From contig NW_005195300.1 in assembly GCF_000372725.1 (NCBI RefSeq), forward strand, positions 112,451 to 176,450: a stretch of DNA of 64,000 nucleotides. The letters are read 5' to 3'. This document shows positions 32,848 through 43,620 of this stretch, piece after piece. The position numbers and the translations under genes are program-made. Below the pieces are notes generated by a model, which was not told the DNA's origin, did not search any database, and saw only the letters and a program-made list of their open reading frames with translations. This DNA comes from Emiliania huxleyi CCMP1516. Its lineage: Eukaryota > Haptophyta > Isochrysidales > Noelaerhabdaceae. Positions within the stretch are counted from its first letter, which is position 1, and every line of letters starts with the position of its first letter.

Positions 32848-34308
32848 ATGGCGCCCGCCGCGAGCCCGCCCGCCACGCTGCTCGCCGACATCGCCGCCGC
32901 CGACCTCGCCTCGCTGCACGCCCACCTCTCCGGCCGGCGGACGCGCGGCAGTCTCAACGCGCGGCTCGACACCGAGAAGCAGGACACGCTGCTGACCTGG
33001 GCGGCTCGGCACGGGCAGGCCGAGGCGGTGCGGCTGCTGCTCGAAGCTGGCGCGAGCGTCGGGGCGACGACGGGCGGCGGCGGTGGTAGCAGCGGCGGCG
33101 CGTCGGCGCTGCTCATCGCGTGCCAGAACGGCCACCCCGAGGTCGCCCGGCTGCTCCTCGAGGCTAGCGCAGCGGTCAACCAAGCCCAGACCCAAGGCGC
33201 CACGCCGCTGTGCGCCGCGTGCTGGCAGGGCCACCTCGAGTGCGCCCGGCTGCTCCTCGAGGCCAGCGCGGCAGTCGACCAAGCCCGTGACGAGGGCTTC
33301 ACGCCGCTGTACATCGCGTGCCAGAAGGGCCACCTCGAGATCGCCCGGCTGCTCCTCGAGGCTGGCGCGGCGATCAACCAAGCTGCGCGCGACGGCGTCA
33401 CGCCACTGCTCGTCGCGTGCTGGCAGGGCCACCTCGAGTGCGCCCAGCTGCTTCTCGAGGCTGGCGCGGCGATCGACCAAGCTGACGCTGAAGGCTACAC
33501 GCCGCTGTTCGTTGCGTGCCAGCATGGCCACCTTGAGTGCGTCCGGCTGATGATCGCCGCCGGCGCCGCGGTGAACCAAGCAGATTCTGAAGGCTTCACG
33601 CCGCTGTACATCGCGTGCCAGAAGGGGCACCTTGAGGTCGCCAAGCTGCTTCTCGAGGGAAGCGCGGCGGTCAACCAAGCCGAGGAGGACGGCGCCACGC
33701 CGCTGTGCATGGCGTGCGAGAAGGGCCACGTCGACATCGTCCGGCTGCTTCTCGAGGCCGGCGCGGCGATGGACCAAGCCAAGGAGGATGGCGGCACGCC
33801 GCTGTCCTTGGTATGCGAGACCGGCCACCTCGAGGTCGCCAAGCTCCTCTCCTCCTACGGCGCCTCCCGCGCCGCTACGCCCTTCGGCACGCCCGAGGAG
33901 GTTGCGAACCGCCGCGGCCACGCCGACCTCGCCGCCTGGCTGGTCGCCAGCCGCGGCTGGACGCCGCTCGCGCACCTTGAGAGCCTCACCGCCGCCCGCG
34001 CTCTCTCCCTGCTGCGCAGCGGCGCAAGCCTGCACGAGGGCGAGCCGACGCCGCTGCAGCGCGCCGCGGGCGGCGAGGGCGAGGTGGCGGCGCTGATCCG
34101 GCGGGCGGCGGCGCCGTGGTCGCCGGCAAGCCACTCGCTCTTCCCCGCGGCGGCGCGCACGCGGGCGGCGCTCCTCGTCGTCTCGCTCTACGAGATGCAC
34201 GAGCGGAACCATCTCGACTCGGCAGGAAACACGAACGGCATCGCGGCACGCGACTTCAGCGCGTGCGTGCTGCGCTTCGCGATCACGCGCGAGACGAGGG
34301 GAACGTAG
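32848..34308 (+). CDS. Ankyrin-repeat protein
   Basis: Single exon, 486 codons from the ATG at 32848. About nine ankyrin repeats of 33 residues cover residues 45-370, with the pattern GxTPLxxACxxGHLExxxLLL, for example GFTPLYIACQKGHLEIARLL. The 99-bp unit is visible in DNA. A non-ankyrin C-terminus follows (WTPLAHLESLTAARALSLL, then WSPASHSLFPAAARTRAALL), a tail seen in large ankyrin families of haptophytes and pelagophytes. Ankyrin stacks bind proteins; the partner is unknown. A frameshifted relative lies at 54061-54870. The last exon part is duplicated upstream of the TPR gene (22451-22523). Confidence 0.88.
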   Translation: MAPAASPPATLLADIAAADLASLHAHLSGRRTRGSLNARLDTEKQDTLLTWAARHGQAEAVRLLLEAGASVGATTGGGGGSSGGASALLIACQNGHPEVARLLLEASAAVNQAQTQGATPLCAACWQGHLECARLLLEASAAVDQARDEGFTPLYIACQKGHLEIARLLLEAGAAINQAARDGVTPLLVACWQGHLECAQLLLEAGAAIDQADAEGYTPLFVACQHGHLECVRLMIAAGAAVNQADSEGFTPLYIACQKGHLEVAKLLLEGSAAVNQAEEDGATPLCMACEKGHVDIVRLLLEAGAAMDQAKEDGGTPLSLVCETGHLEVAKLLSSYGASRAATPFGTPEEVANRRGHADLAAWLVASRGWTPLAHLESLTAARALSLLRSGASLHEGEPTPLQRAAGGEGEVAALIRRAAAPWSPASHSLFPAAARTRAALLVVSLYEMHERNHLDSAGNTNGIAARDFSACVLRFAITRETRGT

Positions 34309-34933
34309 ATACTATCGTTTGTTGCAACGCGAGTCTTGGGCGCGCGTTCCACGATGGTCGGCAAGATGTCCGCCCACGCTGCTCAAGTGATAGAGGGTGC
34401 CCATACTAGCGCAGGAGCTGCCACACTCGCCCGGACCGTCCCCTTCTGGGGCCGGTTCCGCAGCCCGCGAGAGCCGACAGCGGGGCCGTGCCGCGGGTGC
34501 CTACTGCCGAGTGCCACAAACACTGCGCCGTCCGGCCATCACCTACAGGCTGTCTTGTGTGATGGTTGGGATGTCCAAAGGCCACCATTGATGCCACACG
34601 TCGTCATCTGCAGTTGCGTTGGCACTCAGCCATCCTCTCGGGTGTTGGCGCAGAGGCCGAGTTTACAGCATCTCGCGCCCTCTCTCGCTGTGAGGGCCCG
34701 CGTTGCACCCCCTTTTACCACGAGGGACTCCATGGAGATTCCACAGTAAACGACAAATCTACACAACCTCAAATAGCACACCTCCAGCGTACACGCAGAC
34801 GAGCCAGCCCCCAAGCGCCGAATCGCAAGCAACCACGGTGTTCTAAGCTCTCTATTGAGTGCACGGCCACGTAACTAACAATATGCGGCCGTGCGGCCGC
34901 CGCGAGCTCGACGTAACACTTCCCTTCAGAAGC
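34309..34933. other. Intergenic between convergent genes
   Basis: No gene or repeat is recognised between the ankyrin stop and the xanthine dehydrogenase stop. Confidence 0.5.
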
Positions 34934-37900
34934 TCAGAAGGAGCCTCTCACTGCCATCACATCGCCAGCCTCGTTGCTGCTGGCCATCCGTGCGTACTTG
35001 TCGCCGCACGCCATGCGGATGCGCTCGCTAGTCGCCGGCGCGAAGAGCGTGAGGGGTGCCGTGGAGGGGCCTGCCACGTGGTCTGCGCGCGCGGCGGCGA
35101 CCTACAGGGAAGTTCCGAGAAGGTTCAGGGAAGGTTCTGGGGAGGCTCATCCTTTGCTCGAGCAGGCGGCGGGCCGCGTTGCGGATCGCGAGGAAGGTGA
35201 CCGCGCCGAGGAAGAAGGGGGGCTCGCCCACCGCCTTGGACGAGTGGACGGCGACCTTGTTGTCGACGCCCGACATGAGGCGCACGTGCAGCTCGCGCGG
35301 CGTATCGTTGAAGCTCGGCAGCTTGTACGTGCCGGGCCCGCGCGAGTGGAGCCCGCCTATGATGTATGGGTTGATGGTTAAACAAGAATGTCTTGCACGT
35401 GCCGGGCCCGCGAAGGTGGAGCCCGCCGCGAGGCTGCACCCACCCGTGCGTGTCGTCGCCCCAGAGGAGCTCCTCGGTGGTCGTCCAGCCCATGCCCTGG
35501 GTGAAGCCGCCCTCGACCTGCCCGATGTCGAGCGCGGGGTTGATGGACGAGCCGACGTCGACGAGCAGGTCGGCGCGCCGCACCTCGTGGCCGCCAGTGT
35601 GTAACGATGATCATTGTGACACAGTCATCATCTACGTCCTCACGTGGCATGCCGCACCTCGTGGTCGCCGGTGAGCACGTCGATCTCAACCTCGACGCAG
35701 CCGACGCCCTGCGTGAAGTAGTTGTGGCAGAGGCCCCGCGCCGCCTGGTCGGGCGTGCCGTCCGGCTTGACGCCGGGCGGCGCCCGAAAGTCGAAGCCGC
35801 ACCGGCGCTCGTCCAGCGCGAAGTAGCCGTGTGCGCTGAGGTCGATGCGCGAGAAGTACGCGGCGGTGGCGAGCTCGGCGAGGCTGGCCTTGGCGCCAAC
35901 CGCCTCGCGGAGCGGCTTGAGGCGCCGCAGGATCTGCCGGCACGCGTCGAGGGTCGCCATGCCGTACAGGTCCGTCGAGAGCGAGCCGGCGCTGGTGATG
36001 GAGTTCGCCACCTTGTCCGTCGCCGTGTCGGCGACGTGGCACGCCGAGAGCGGTATTCCGAAGGCGCGCGCCGCCACCTGGCACACCTTTGTGTGCAGGC
36101 CCTGCCCCATCTCGCAGCCGCCGTGCGAGATGAGCACCGTGCCGTCTGTGTAGACGTGCACGAGCGCGCCGCCTATGCATAGTACAGCATGATACGACAT
36201 CTCGCAAACACAAACTTCAAGCGCACGAGCGCGCCGCCCTGGTTCATGAAGCGCGCGTAGAAGTTGATGCCATACTTCGTCGGCACGAACGCGAGGCCTC
36301 GCTTCCTCCACCGATTCTGCGCGTTGAAGCCCGCCACCGCAGCCGCGCGAGCGTCGACGTCCGCGTCCTTACGGAGCGTCGCCATCGCGCGCGGCACCCG
36401 CCACTCGTCCTCTGCGAGCGTCTGGCCGAACGGCATCTCGTCGCCCACCGCGTACAAGTTAGCAGCGCGCAGGCGGTCTGCGCTGACGCCCATCGCGCTC
36501 GCGAGGTGCTCGAGGATGTGCTCGCAAACCAGCATAGCCTGTGGCGAGCCGAAGCCGCGGAATGCCGTGTTGGACGGCATGTGTGTCCGGCACACCACGC
36601 CCCTCGCGCGGTAGCTGGGCCAGAAGTAGCAGTTGTCGAGGTGCGTGAGAGAGCGGTCCATCACCGCCGAGGAGACGTCTAGCGACGCGCCGCCATTGCT
36701 GTAGAACTAGAGGGTTGTTGGGCGGGGGTTGCAAGGGGGGAAGGAGTGGTGAGAGGAGAGGGAGTGGAGATGGGGAGGGGGTGGTGAGGAGGAGGAGTTG
36801 GAGAGGGGCGAGGGAAGGGGGCGTGCGCAGCGGGCGCAGTAGCACACCTGCACGTCGAGCGCGGCAAGCTTCGGCTCCTCCGTCTCCGGGTCGACGCGTG
36901 CTGCCGCCTTGTACGTGGCCAGGTACGGGTGGCGGCCGCCGCTGGCGAGCATGTCGAGGTCGCGGCGCAGCGAGAGGCGGACGGGCCGCCTGCTCCGAGA
37001 TGTGGCCGAGATGATGGCCGAGAATAGCCGAGGTTTGGCATGGGGCGGGCGGGCCGCCTCATCAGGTGGGCGGCCAACGCGCACGCGCAGTGCGCAAAGG
37101 CGACCCGCGTCTCCTTGCCGCCAAAGCCGCCGCCCAGCCGCTTCACCTTGGCGACGACCTTGTTGAGCGGCAGACCACACGCCTTGGCGACGCTCTTCTG
37201 CAGGTTCTCGAGCGCCTGCGCCGAAGCCAGAACGCGCAACCTTTCGTGGAATCTCGGGGTGATCTCGGGGTGATCTCGGGTGATCTCGCGTGATCTCGCG
37301 TGATCTTGGGTGGTCTCGGGAGATCTCAGGAGATCTCGCGCGCCTGCGTCGAGGCCAGGATGTGCAGCCCTCCCTCCTCCGTCGGGGTGCACAAGGAGCA
37401 GTGCCCCTCGAGGTAGAAATGCTCCTGACACAGTAGACTAATGACTTGCCTTAGATCAGTCAATACTGCCCCTCGAGGTAGAGGTGCTCCTGCCCGCCAA
37501 TCTTGAAGTCGCCCTCCACGACCGTCAGCCCTCCCGCGAGCAGCGCTTGGCCGACGGGCACGCCGTGCTCGAGCTCGTGCCGCGAGTCGAAGAAGCCCTC
37601 CTACGGCCGAGAGGCAGCCGAGGTGGCACCTGCGCGCATCGCGCGGCCGAGACGAGGGGGGGGCCCTCCTCGTCAAAGAAGGGCCCTCCTCGTCAAAGAA
37701 GGAGGAGTGTCTAGGAAGTGTCTAGGGAGTGTCTAGCCGCCCTCCTCGTCAAAGAAGGAGTTCGCGGCGATCGCGTCCTCGATCGTGTAGCACGGAGTCA
37801 CCCCGGCAGCAGGCGGGCCATACGCCACGCGGACGAGGTCGCTGGCGAGGCGCGCCTTATGTGCGCCAATTACCCATCACCATCAAGAACAATCAACATG

Positions 37901-40900
37901 ATTACTGATAGGCCGCTGGCGAGGCGCGCCTCCTCGCAAGAGCGCGCGACGACGACCGCGATCACCTGGCCGACGTGGTCTGTCGAGCCCTCCGCGAACA
38001 GGAGCTCGTCCTGCTTGATCGGCCCCATCGCGTTGCTGCCCGCCGCAGGCACGTCGGCCGCCGTCAGAATCCGGACGACACCGGCCGATGCGGCGGCCTA
38101 CTGACGACGAAAGTGCTGAACCCTCGTACTGTTTGAGTAATGAATATGTAACAGGCGGGCGGCCTCGGCCGTGTCGACGGACTCGATCGTCGCGGGCGCC
38201 TGCTGCGCGGTCACGAGAGCCGCGTGCAGCCCCCCCGGCGGCAGCGGCGCGTCGTCGGTGTACTCGGCCGAGCCGCTGGTGTGCCTCGCGCCCGCCAGGT
38301 GCGGAAGCGACTGCCCAACCACCCGGACGCCGCCCGCCTATTGCATACTCATCAATCACTCCTCGCGTTCATTAGGTGATACTCGTAGCAACCACCCGGA
38401 CGCCGCCCGCCTTGGCCGCCTCCGTCTCGACCGGCGCGGTGATGCACGACGTCGCGACGTCCGGCGAGGCCACGTCCGCCTCGAGCCCGGGGTAGCTGGC
38501 GTGCGGGTACCTATTATGTATTTAGTCACGAGCTGCCGGCTTCTCATTCCTCAATAGCCAAAGGTAGCTGGCGTGAGGTGTACCGCTGCGAGCCGCTCAC
38601 CGACGGCTTTGGCTCGAGCAGCCAGGAGCGAGCTGCCGACCTCTCCGCCGCGTCGACCACCGGCGGCGCCGGAGCATCGCCTGCAGAGCGGTACTCCGGG
38701 GCGCCAAGCGCGATGGAGGTGGCGACGAAAGTCTTGAAGACGGCCGATGCGGCGAGCGCGGTCCGGTACTCTGGCTGCCCGCCCGGCGCAGACGCGCCGA
38801 CGCGCAGCTCGTCGACGACAGCCGCGCACGCCTCCTCGACGCTCTGCGCATCCCACGGCCGGCCAACCAGCGCCGCCGCCGCCTTGCGCGCCACCACCAC
38901 GGTCGGCGCGAGGCCGCCGAACGCGAAGCACGTGTCCGCCACCATGTACACGCCGCCGGCCGGCTGCAGGCGGACGCGCAGCCCGGCGGTCACGATGGAG
39001 ATGTCGTCCTCGCGGCGCCGCGCCTGCTGGCAGGGCCGCGGATGTGAACTGGAGCCCCTCCACGGCCAATCAGCGAATTGGTTGAGCATGCGCCTGCTTG
39101 AAGGGCCGGATGAACTCGAGCCCCTCGGCGCGCGGCACGTGCACCGAGAGTAGCAACTCGTCCTCGCGCAAGTCGACCTAATCAGTGGGTGAACTCATCA
39201 AGGAGTGAGATGTGTGAAGCGTCCGCCTCGCCCAAGTCGACCTTCCGGTAGCCGAGGAGGAAGGCCGAGAGCGGCACGGCGCGCTTGCCGCGGGCGGAGG
39301 AGACGAGGGTGACGGAGGCGCCGCAAGCCACTAGCAGCGGGACCATGTCCGAGATGGGAGACGCGGTGACGAGGTTGCCTAATCGATAGCGACAACAATT
39401 TCACAACAGTGCTACGTTCAATTAGTCAGAGACGGGCGACGCGGCGACGAGGGTGCCGCCGAGGCACGCGACGTTGCGGATCTGCGTCGATGCGAACCAG
39501 CGGAGCATGCAGGCGATGGCGCGTGCCGCCTCGCCCGCGCAGCCGGGCAGCGCCTCGCCGCGGCGGGCGCAGAGAGCCTGCGGGACGTGTCGTGGACGTG
39601 TCGTGGACGTGTCGTGGACGTGTCGTGGACGTGTCAACGCCGAGCGGCGCGGACAGGTCTTGCGTGGGGCAGCAAGCCTCGACGGCGGTCAGGCTCGCGC
39701 ACGCCCCGAGTGTGAGAGCGCCCTCCGCCTAGCCGCGAGACGGCCGAGGTTCGGCCGAGGTTCGGCCGAGGTACGGCCGAGATATCGCCGAGATGAGATG
39801 TAGCCCGAGATACAGCGCCCTCCGCCTCGGCGACAGCGTACAGCTCGGCGACCAGGCGCGGCGAGAGGAGGGTCGCGCACTGCCGGCTCTTGTACCGCGC
39901 CTCGATGCCCAGCTCCGTGTTGCCGGCGACGACCCTGCTCTGCGGGTGTGCCGCCTTGAGCGCGAGCAGCTCGTCCAAAGAGGCCGGCCGCCACCAGGTG
40001 GCGCGCGGGGAGGCGATCCAGAGCGGCGACGGCGCGGCCGACAGCTCACTCGGCATCGCCTGAGCATTCACATTCAGACTTACTGACTAAGTCGTGGGGC
40101 GCGATCAGGAGCGCAGTAGGCATCACCGGCTCGCTTGCTGCCGCGCGCGAGTCGCAGTACCGCTCGGAGGAGTAGACGGCCAGCTTGTCGGCGGTGGCCG
40201 TCACCACGTCCCCGTCCACCAGAAGGCGGCCGCTGGGGTCGGCAGGATGTTCGCAGCCATTGCCATTGGCGCAGCCGTTGCCTCCGCCGCAGCCGTTGCC
40301 GCCGCCGCCGCCGCTGCCGTCGCCGCTGCCACTGGCGCAGCAAGGCCCGCCGCCACCGCACGGCGCGTCGGCGCAAAGGGACTTGGCGGCGTCGAGGATC
40401 GGACGATACCCAGTGCAGCGGCAGAGGTTGCCATCAAGGTGATCCGCAACTTCTTCCATGGCGAGTTTCGGCGACGCTCGCAACGCAGAGTAGAGAGACA
40501 TGACAATCCCCGGCGTGCAAAAGCCGCACTGGCTGCCGTGCATCTTGGCCAGGCGCTCCTGCACCGGGTGCAGATCTCCGTCCTCCGAGCCGCCGATCCC
40601 CTCGACGGTCGTGATTGCCGTCCAGTCTGCTGAGCAGAGAGGCATCAGGCACGCGTTGACCGACTCGTGCTTCAGGTGGCCCGTGGCCGGATCGCACGCG
40701 GACACCATCACCGTGCATGCGCCGCAGCCACCCTCGCCGCAGCCCATCTTGGTGCCTGACAACCCGACGGAGCGGAGATACTCGAGCAACGTCATGGTCG
40801 GGTCGGCGTCTGGGACCTCGTGCCGTGCGCCATTGACATAGAAGATGAGCGACGTGCGGTAGTTCGTCCCGAACGGGACTTTGTCCTCGTAAGCGAGCGA

Positions 40901-40909
40901 ATGCGGCAT
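34934..40909 (-). CDS. XDH: Xanthine dehydrogenase/oxidase (complete, many introns)
   Basis: Molybdo-flavoenzyme oxidising hypoxanthine and xanthine to urate, normally cytosolic or peroxisomal. The start at 40909 gives MPHSLAYEDKVPFGTN. The first [2Fe-2S] domain has GCGEGGCGACTV. The second has CGFCTPGIVMSLYSALR and LCRCTGYRPI. A Gly/Asn/Cys-rich insertion follows (GGGGGNGCGGGNGC). The FAD domain has VVAGNTELGIE and IRNVACLGGTLVAASP. The Mo domain has QVIAVVVARSCEEARLA, KRLGGGFGGKE, NTAFRGFGSPQAML, HGGCEMGQGLHTK and the catalytic-Glu motif KAVGEPPFFLGA. The end reads FAPATSERIRMACGDKYARM before the stop at 34934. The order and content fit a full-length eukaryotic enzyme of about 1300 residues. 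At least ten introns of 64-128 nt are flanked by duplicated coding sequence. Aldehyde oxidase is the alternative; the overall match favours XDH. Confidence 0.9.
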
Positions 40910-41313
40910 GCTCAGCAGACTTCCGCGATGGTGCGTGAATGCGACGGCGCGTGAGCTTGGCTCAGCTTGCAGCGATGGCCTGCCTCGCCCGCGTGTACCC
41001 CGGGTACCCCCCAGATCGAAGAAGGAGAAATCCAAACGGGCTGTTTTGCATCTCGCAAAACAGGCTACGCGTCCCCTTCATAGCGCATGACGGCTCAGAC
41101 AGATGCCTAAGCAGGCTGCAGGGTTCGCAAGGGAAGAAGCATCATCATGCTGGGACACATGCTCAGGAAACACTCAGTGCTGGTGCTCCCTGCCATGGGC
41201 ATGGCTTATAGTAAGATACAGCTGACCCGAAAAAGGGTTGACTAGAGCTCTACATGCACAATCCGCGCACCGACGCGCAGCTGCAGCCCAGCACTGCCCA
41301 GCGCCTAATCTAA

Positions 41314-41925
41314 CTAATCGTCTTTCACGCCAAAGTATGCGAGCGACTCCTTGCCAAAGAGCAGCGACGGGAGGAGTGCGAGGTGCCCGAGAAAGATGAA
41401 GCTCGGAACGAGGATGAACGTGGATTTCGTGAGGCCCAGCCACGGGACGGCCGCGTAGGGGACTGAGGAGGAGAGCCATGCCGCCTCGAGGTGATCCGTG
41501 CCGCTCAGGACCCACCACGCGCAGAACACCCCCCAAGTCTTGGGCGTGGGCTTAGTCTTGACGAGGTTCACGACCGGGAGGCAAGTGGCGCCCACGAAGA
41601 TGTCGATCGCGAAGCCAAGCAGCCAGTCCGCCGGAGGGACCGTGAGTATCAGCGGCTTCCCCACGATGTACGCTCCAATGGCCAAGCTGCCAAGAACCGC
41701 ACGAATGCTCTGCGCGGCGGCAAAGTTGATTATGACCTTCATCACGCCCTCTGGATCCGAGGCACCGCCTCCGCGAAGGCGAAGGTTGGGTGCGTGCACC
41801 GGCTCGGCCGTCGGCTTCTCGACGATCGGCTTCGGCCCGTGTAGGTAAGTGTACAGTGCGCCCGCGGCGGCGGCTCCAGCGACAAAGGCTCCAGCGACGG
41901 CAAGCGACTTGGTGAGAACCTCCAT
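41314..41925 (-). CDS. Small polytopic membrane protein, unknown function
   Basis: 203 codons, single exon, starting MEVLTKSLAVAGAFVAGAAA. An N-terminal helix is followed by APNLRLRGGGASDPEG and about five hydrophobic stretches, including RAVLGSLAIGAYIVGKPLIL, LLGFAIDIFVGATCLPVVNL, TWGVFCAWWVLSG and FILVPSFIFLGHLALLPSLL. The LRLRGGG motif is frequent near the N-termini of proteins from algae with secondary plastids, but a targeting role here is conjecture. Family not recognised. Its start is 132 bp from the divergent hydrolase gene. Confidence 0.7.
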   Translation of the reverse strand: MEVLTKSLAVAGAFVAGAAAAGALYTYLHGPKPIVEKPTAEPVHAPNLRLRGGGASDPEGVMKVIINFAAAQSIRAVLGSLAIGAYIVGKPLILTVPPADWLLGFAIDIFVGATCLPVVNLVKTKPTPKTWGVFCAWWVLSGTDHLEAAWLSSSVPYAAVPWLGLTKSTFILVPSFIFLGHLALLPSLLFGKESLAYFGVKDD

Positions 41926-42057
41926 GGCGAGTGGTGGCTGTGACGGCTCGGCTCCGACTCTTGCACCCCGGGCGCTTTCTTTTTCGTGCTTTTCCTCGTA
42001 GAAGCAACATTGCGAGCGTTAGAAAAAGAATGCGTGTTCAGTGCAAAAAAAGAACTT
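41926..42057. promoter_or_regulatory. Shared divergent promoter region
   Basis: 132 bp separate two divergent starts, so both promoters and 5' UTRs must lie here or overlap the coding regions. It contains pyrimidine-rich cgctttctttttcgtgctttt; no known element is recognised. Confidence 0.45.
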
Positions 42058-42987
42058 ATGGCGCTCGGGTGTGCGTCGGAGGTGCGCAGCACACTCGCTG
42101 CCTTTCGCCTTGGCCAGCGCAGCGCCGTTGTCATGGCAAGCACCTCCTCTCTGCCGCTCGCGTCTGCGTCTATCGCGGCTTCGCTCCTCGTCTACCTCCT
42201 TCTCAGCCGCAGCAGGCGGGCTCCCATCGCTCCCATCGTCCTGCCGCCCAAGGAGGCGGCCAACGGTGTGCTGCGAGCCTTTGTGGTGGAGCGGGTTCTG
42301 AGGCGGAGAGGTGCGCTGCACATCTTCGAGACGCTGCCGCCCAAGCACACCGCGCTCGTCATCATCGACATGCAGCACACCTTTCTCGACGCGGGAGCCG
42401 CGGTCGAGGTGCCTCTCGCCCGCGGCACCGTCGGCAACATCAACGCCTTGGCCCGTGCGGTGAGGGAACGCGGCGGCCGCGTCGTCTGGATCGCGCACGC
42501 CAACACGGTGCTCGGCGCCGGCGACAACGACTGGGCAGCCTTCCGGTGCCACTTTGTGTCCGGCGTCCACCGGAAGCGGTACGTCGAGTCGCTGTCTCCG
42601 GGCGCTCGAGGCCAGCGGATCTGGTCGGAGCTGATGGTGGACAAGGCCGACATCGTCCTGCAGAAGAACCGCTACTCTGCCCTGATTGGCGGCTCGTCCC
42701 AGCTGGAGCGCGTCCTGCGCTCGGCCGACCTGACGACGGTGCTGCTCGCCGGCTGCAAAACAGACGTGTGCGTCGAGTCAACGGGGCGGGACGCCATGAT
42801 GCTGGACTTTGGCGCGGTGATTGTCGAGGACTGCTGCGCGGCGCTGACGCACGAGGAGCATCGCGACGCGTGCGAGACGTTCGTCCAGCAGTTTGGCGAC
42901 GTCATGTCGTCGGCGGAGGTGGTCGCCGCCCTCGACCGCGGCGCAGCCGACTGCTCAGTGACCCGGCCGAGGTCGGCAATCGTGTAG
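42058..42987 (+). CDS. Isochorismatase-family cysteine hydrolase with N-terminal hydrophobic segment
   Basis: Start at 42058 or, with better context, 42133 (MASTSSLPLASASIAASLL). The N-terminus is hydrophobic (ASIAASLLVYLLLSRS) and could be a signal anchor or transit signal. The catalytic triad of the family is visible: Asp in TALVIIDMQHTFLDAG, Lys in DIVLQKNRYSALIGG, and Cys in VLLAGCKTDVCVESTGRDAM. Members hydrolyse amides or vinyl ethers (nicotinamide, biuret, ureidoacrylate, isochorismate); the substrate cannot be told from sequence alone. Single exon. Its proximity to XDH suggests, weakly, purine or nitrogen salvage. Confidence 0.88.
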   Translation: MALGCASEVRSTLAAFRLGQRSAVVMASTSSLPLASASIAASLLVYLLLSRSRRAPIAPIVLPPKEAANGVLRAFVVERVLRRRGALHIFETLPPKHTALVIIDMQHTFLDAGAAVEVPLARGTVGNINALARAVRERGGRVVWIAHANTVLGAGDNDWAAFRCHFVSGVHRKRYVESLSPGARGQRIWSELMVDKADIVLQKNRYSALIGGSSQLERVLRSADLTTVLLAGCKTDVCVESTGRDAMMLDFGAVIVEDCCAALTHEEHRDACETFVQQFGDVMSSAEVVAALDRGAADCSVTRPRSAIV

Positions 42988-43152
42988 AGCCTCGCGCTCT
43001 TCAGCTGGTATCCGAGGGTTGGGCCAGGTGTGAAAACAAGACGTGGACGTATAAATAATGAAGAGGAGGGGCACTTCGGAGAAAAATGGGCGACGCAAGA
43101 AGAAGATGCACAGACCTCTTGTGAAGCTTGATTTTATTTTTTCGCGACACAT

Positions 43153-43620
43153 ATGTCAGCCCCGCCGACGCCGAACAAAAACGCCGCCCCATACTTTACA
43201 CCGTGTCCGTGTTGGTGCGACCCGAGCGACCCGAGGAGAAGCGCAAGCCTATGTAAGCCTCCTCCGTCCGACGACAAGGACGAGTCGGACGTCTCGGAGG
43301 AACAGTCCGACGCCTTGGAGGACGACGACGAGGAAGACGACGACGACGAGGAGGAGGAAGGAATGACATTGTACTCAAACAGATACGCTCAGGACGAGCG
43401 ATGCGTGGGCCGGCGGAGATGTCACCGCACGCGGCTGGCGCTCAGTCGTCCCTTACCTTACCTTCTTGGCCGTGATGTCGCGGCCCTGCGCGTCAAAGGT
43501 CCTCCTCCCAGCGGGGTCGCCAAACTGCCACGCGCTCGCGCGGCCCTCGAAGAAGCCCGAGAAGAGGTCGCACTCGATCACGCCCTTCTTCTCGCCGGCG
43601 AGGTCCTGCCAGGGGGCTGA
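43153..43620 (+). CDS. Hypothetical acidic protein (doubtful)
   Basis: An ATG at 43153 opens MSAPPTPNKNAAPYFTPCPC, followed by a strongly acidic run (DEESEEQS..., EDDDEEDDDDEEEE) typical of disordered nuclear proteins. The second half is antisense to the last exon of the minus-strand membrane protein and is likely not coding. If real, it is a short acidic protein ending before 43450, possibly through an unseen splice. Confidence 0.25.
   Translation: MSAPPTPNKNAAPYFTPCPCWCDPSDPRRSASLCKPPPSDDKDESDVSEEQSDALEDDDEEDDDDEEEEGMTLYSNRYAQDERCVGRRRCHRTRLALSRPLPYLLGRDVAALRVKGPPPSGVAKLPRARAALEEAREEVALDHALLLAGEVLPGG

Noticed and set aside
32533..34212. A 559-codon open frame antisense to the ankyrin gene
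   Set aside because: It is the regular shadow of 99-bp ankyrin repeats in GC-rich DNA. Its composition is Arg/Leu/Ala-rich with no domain.
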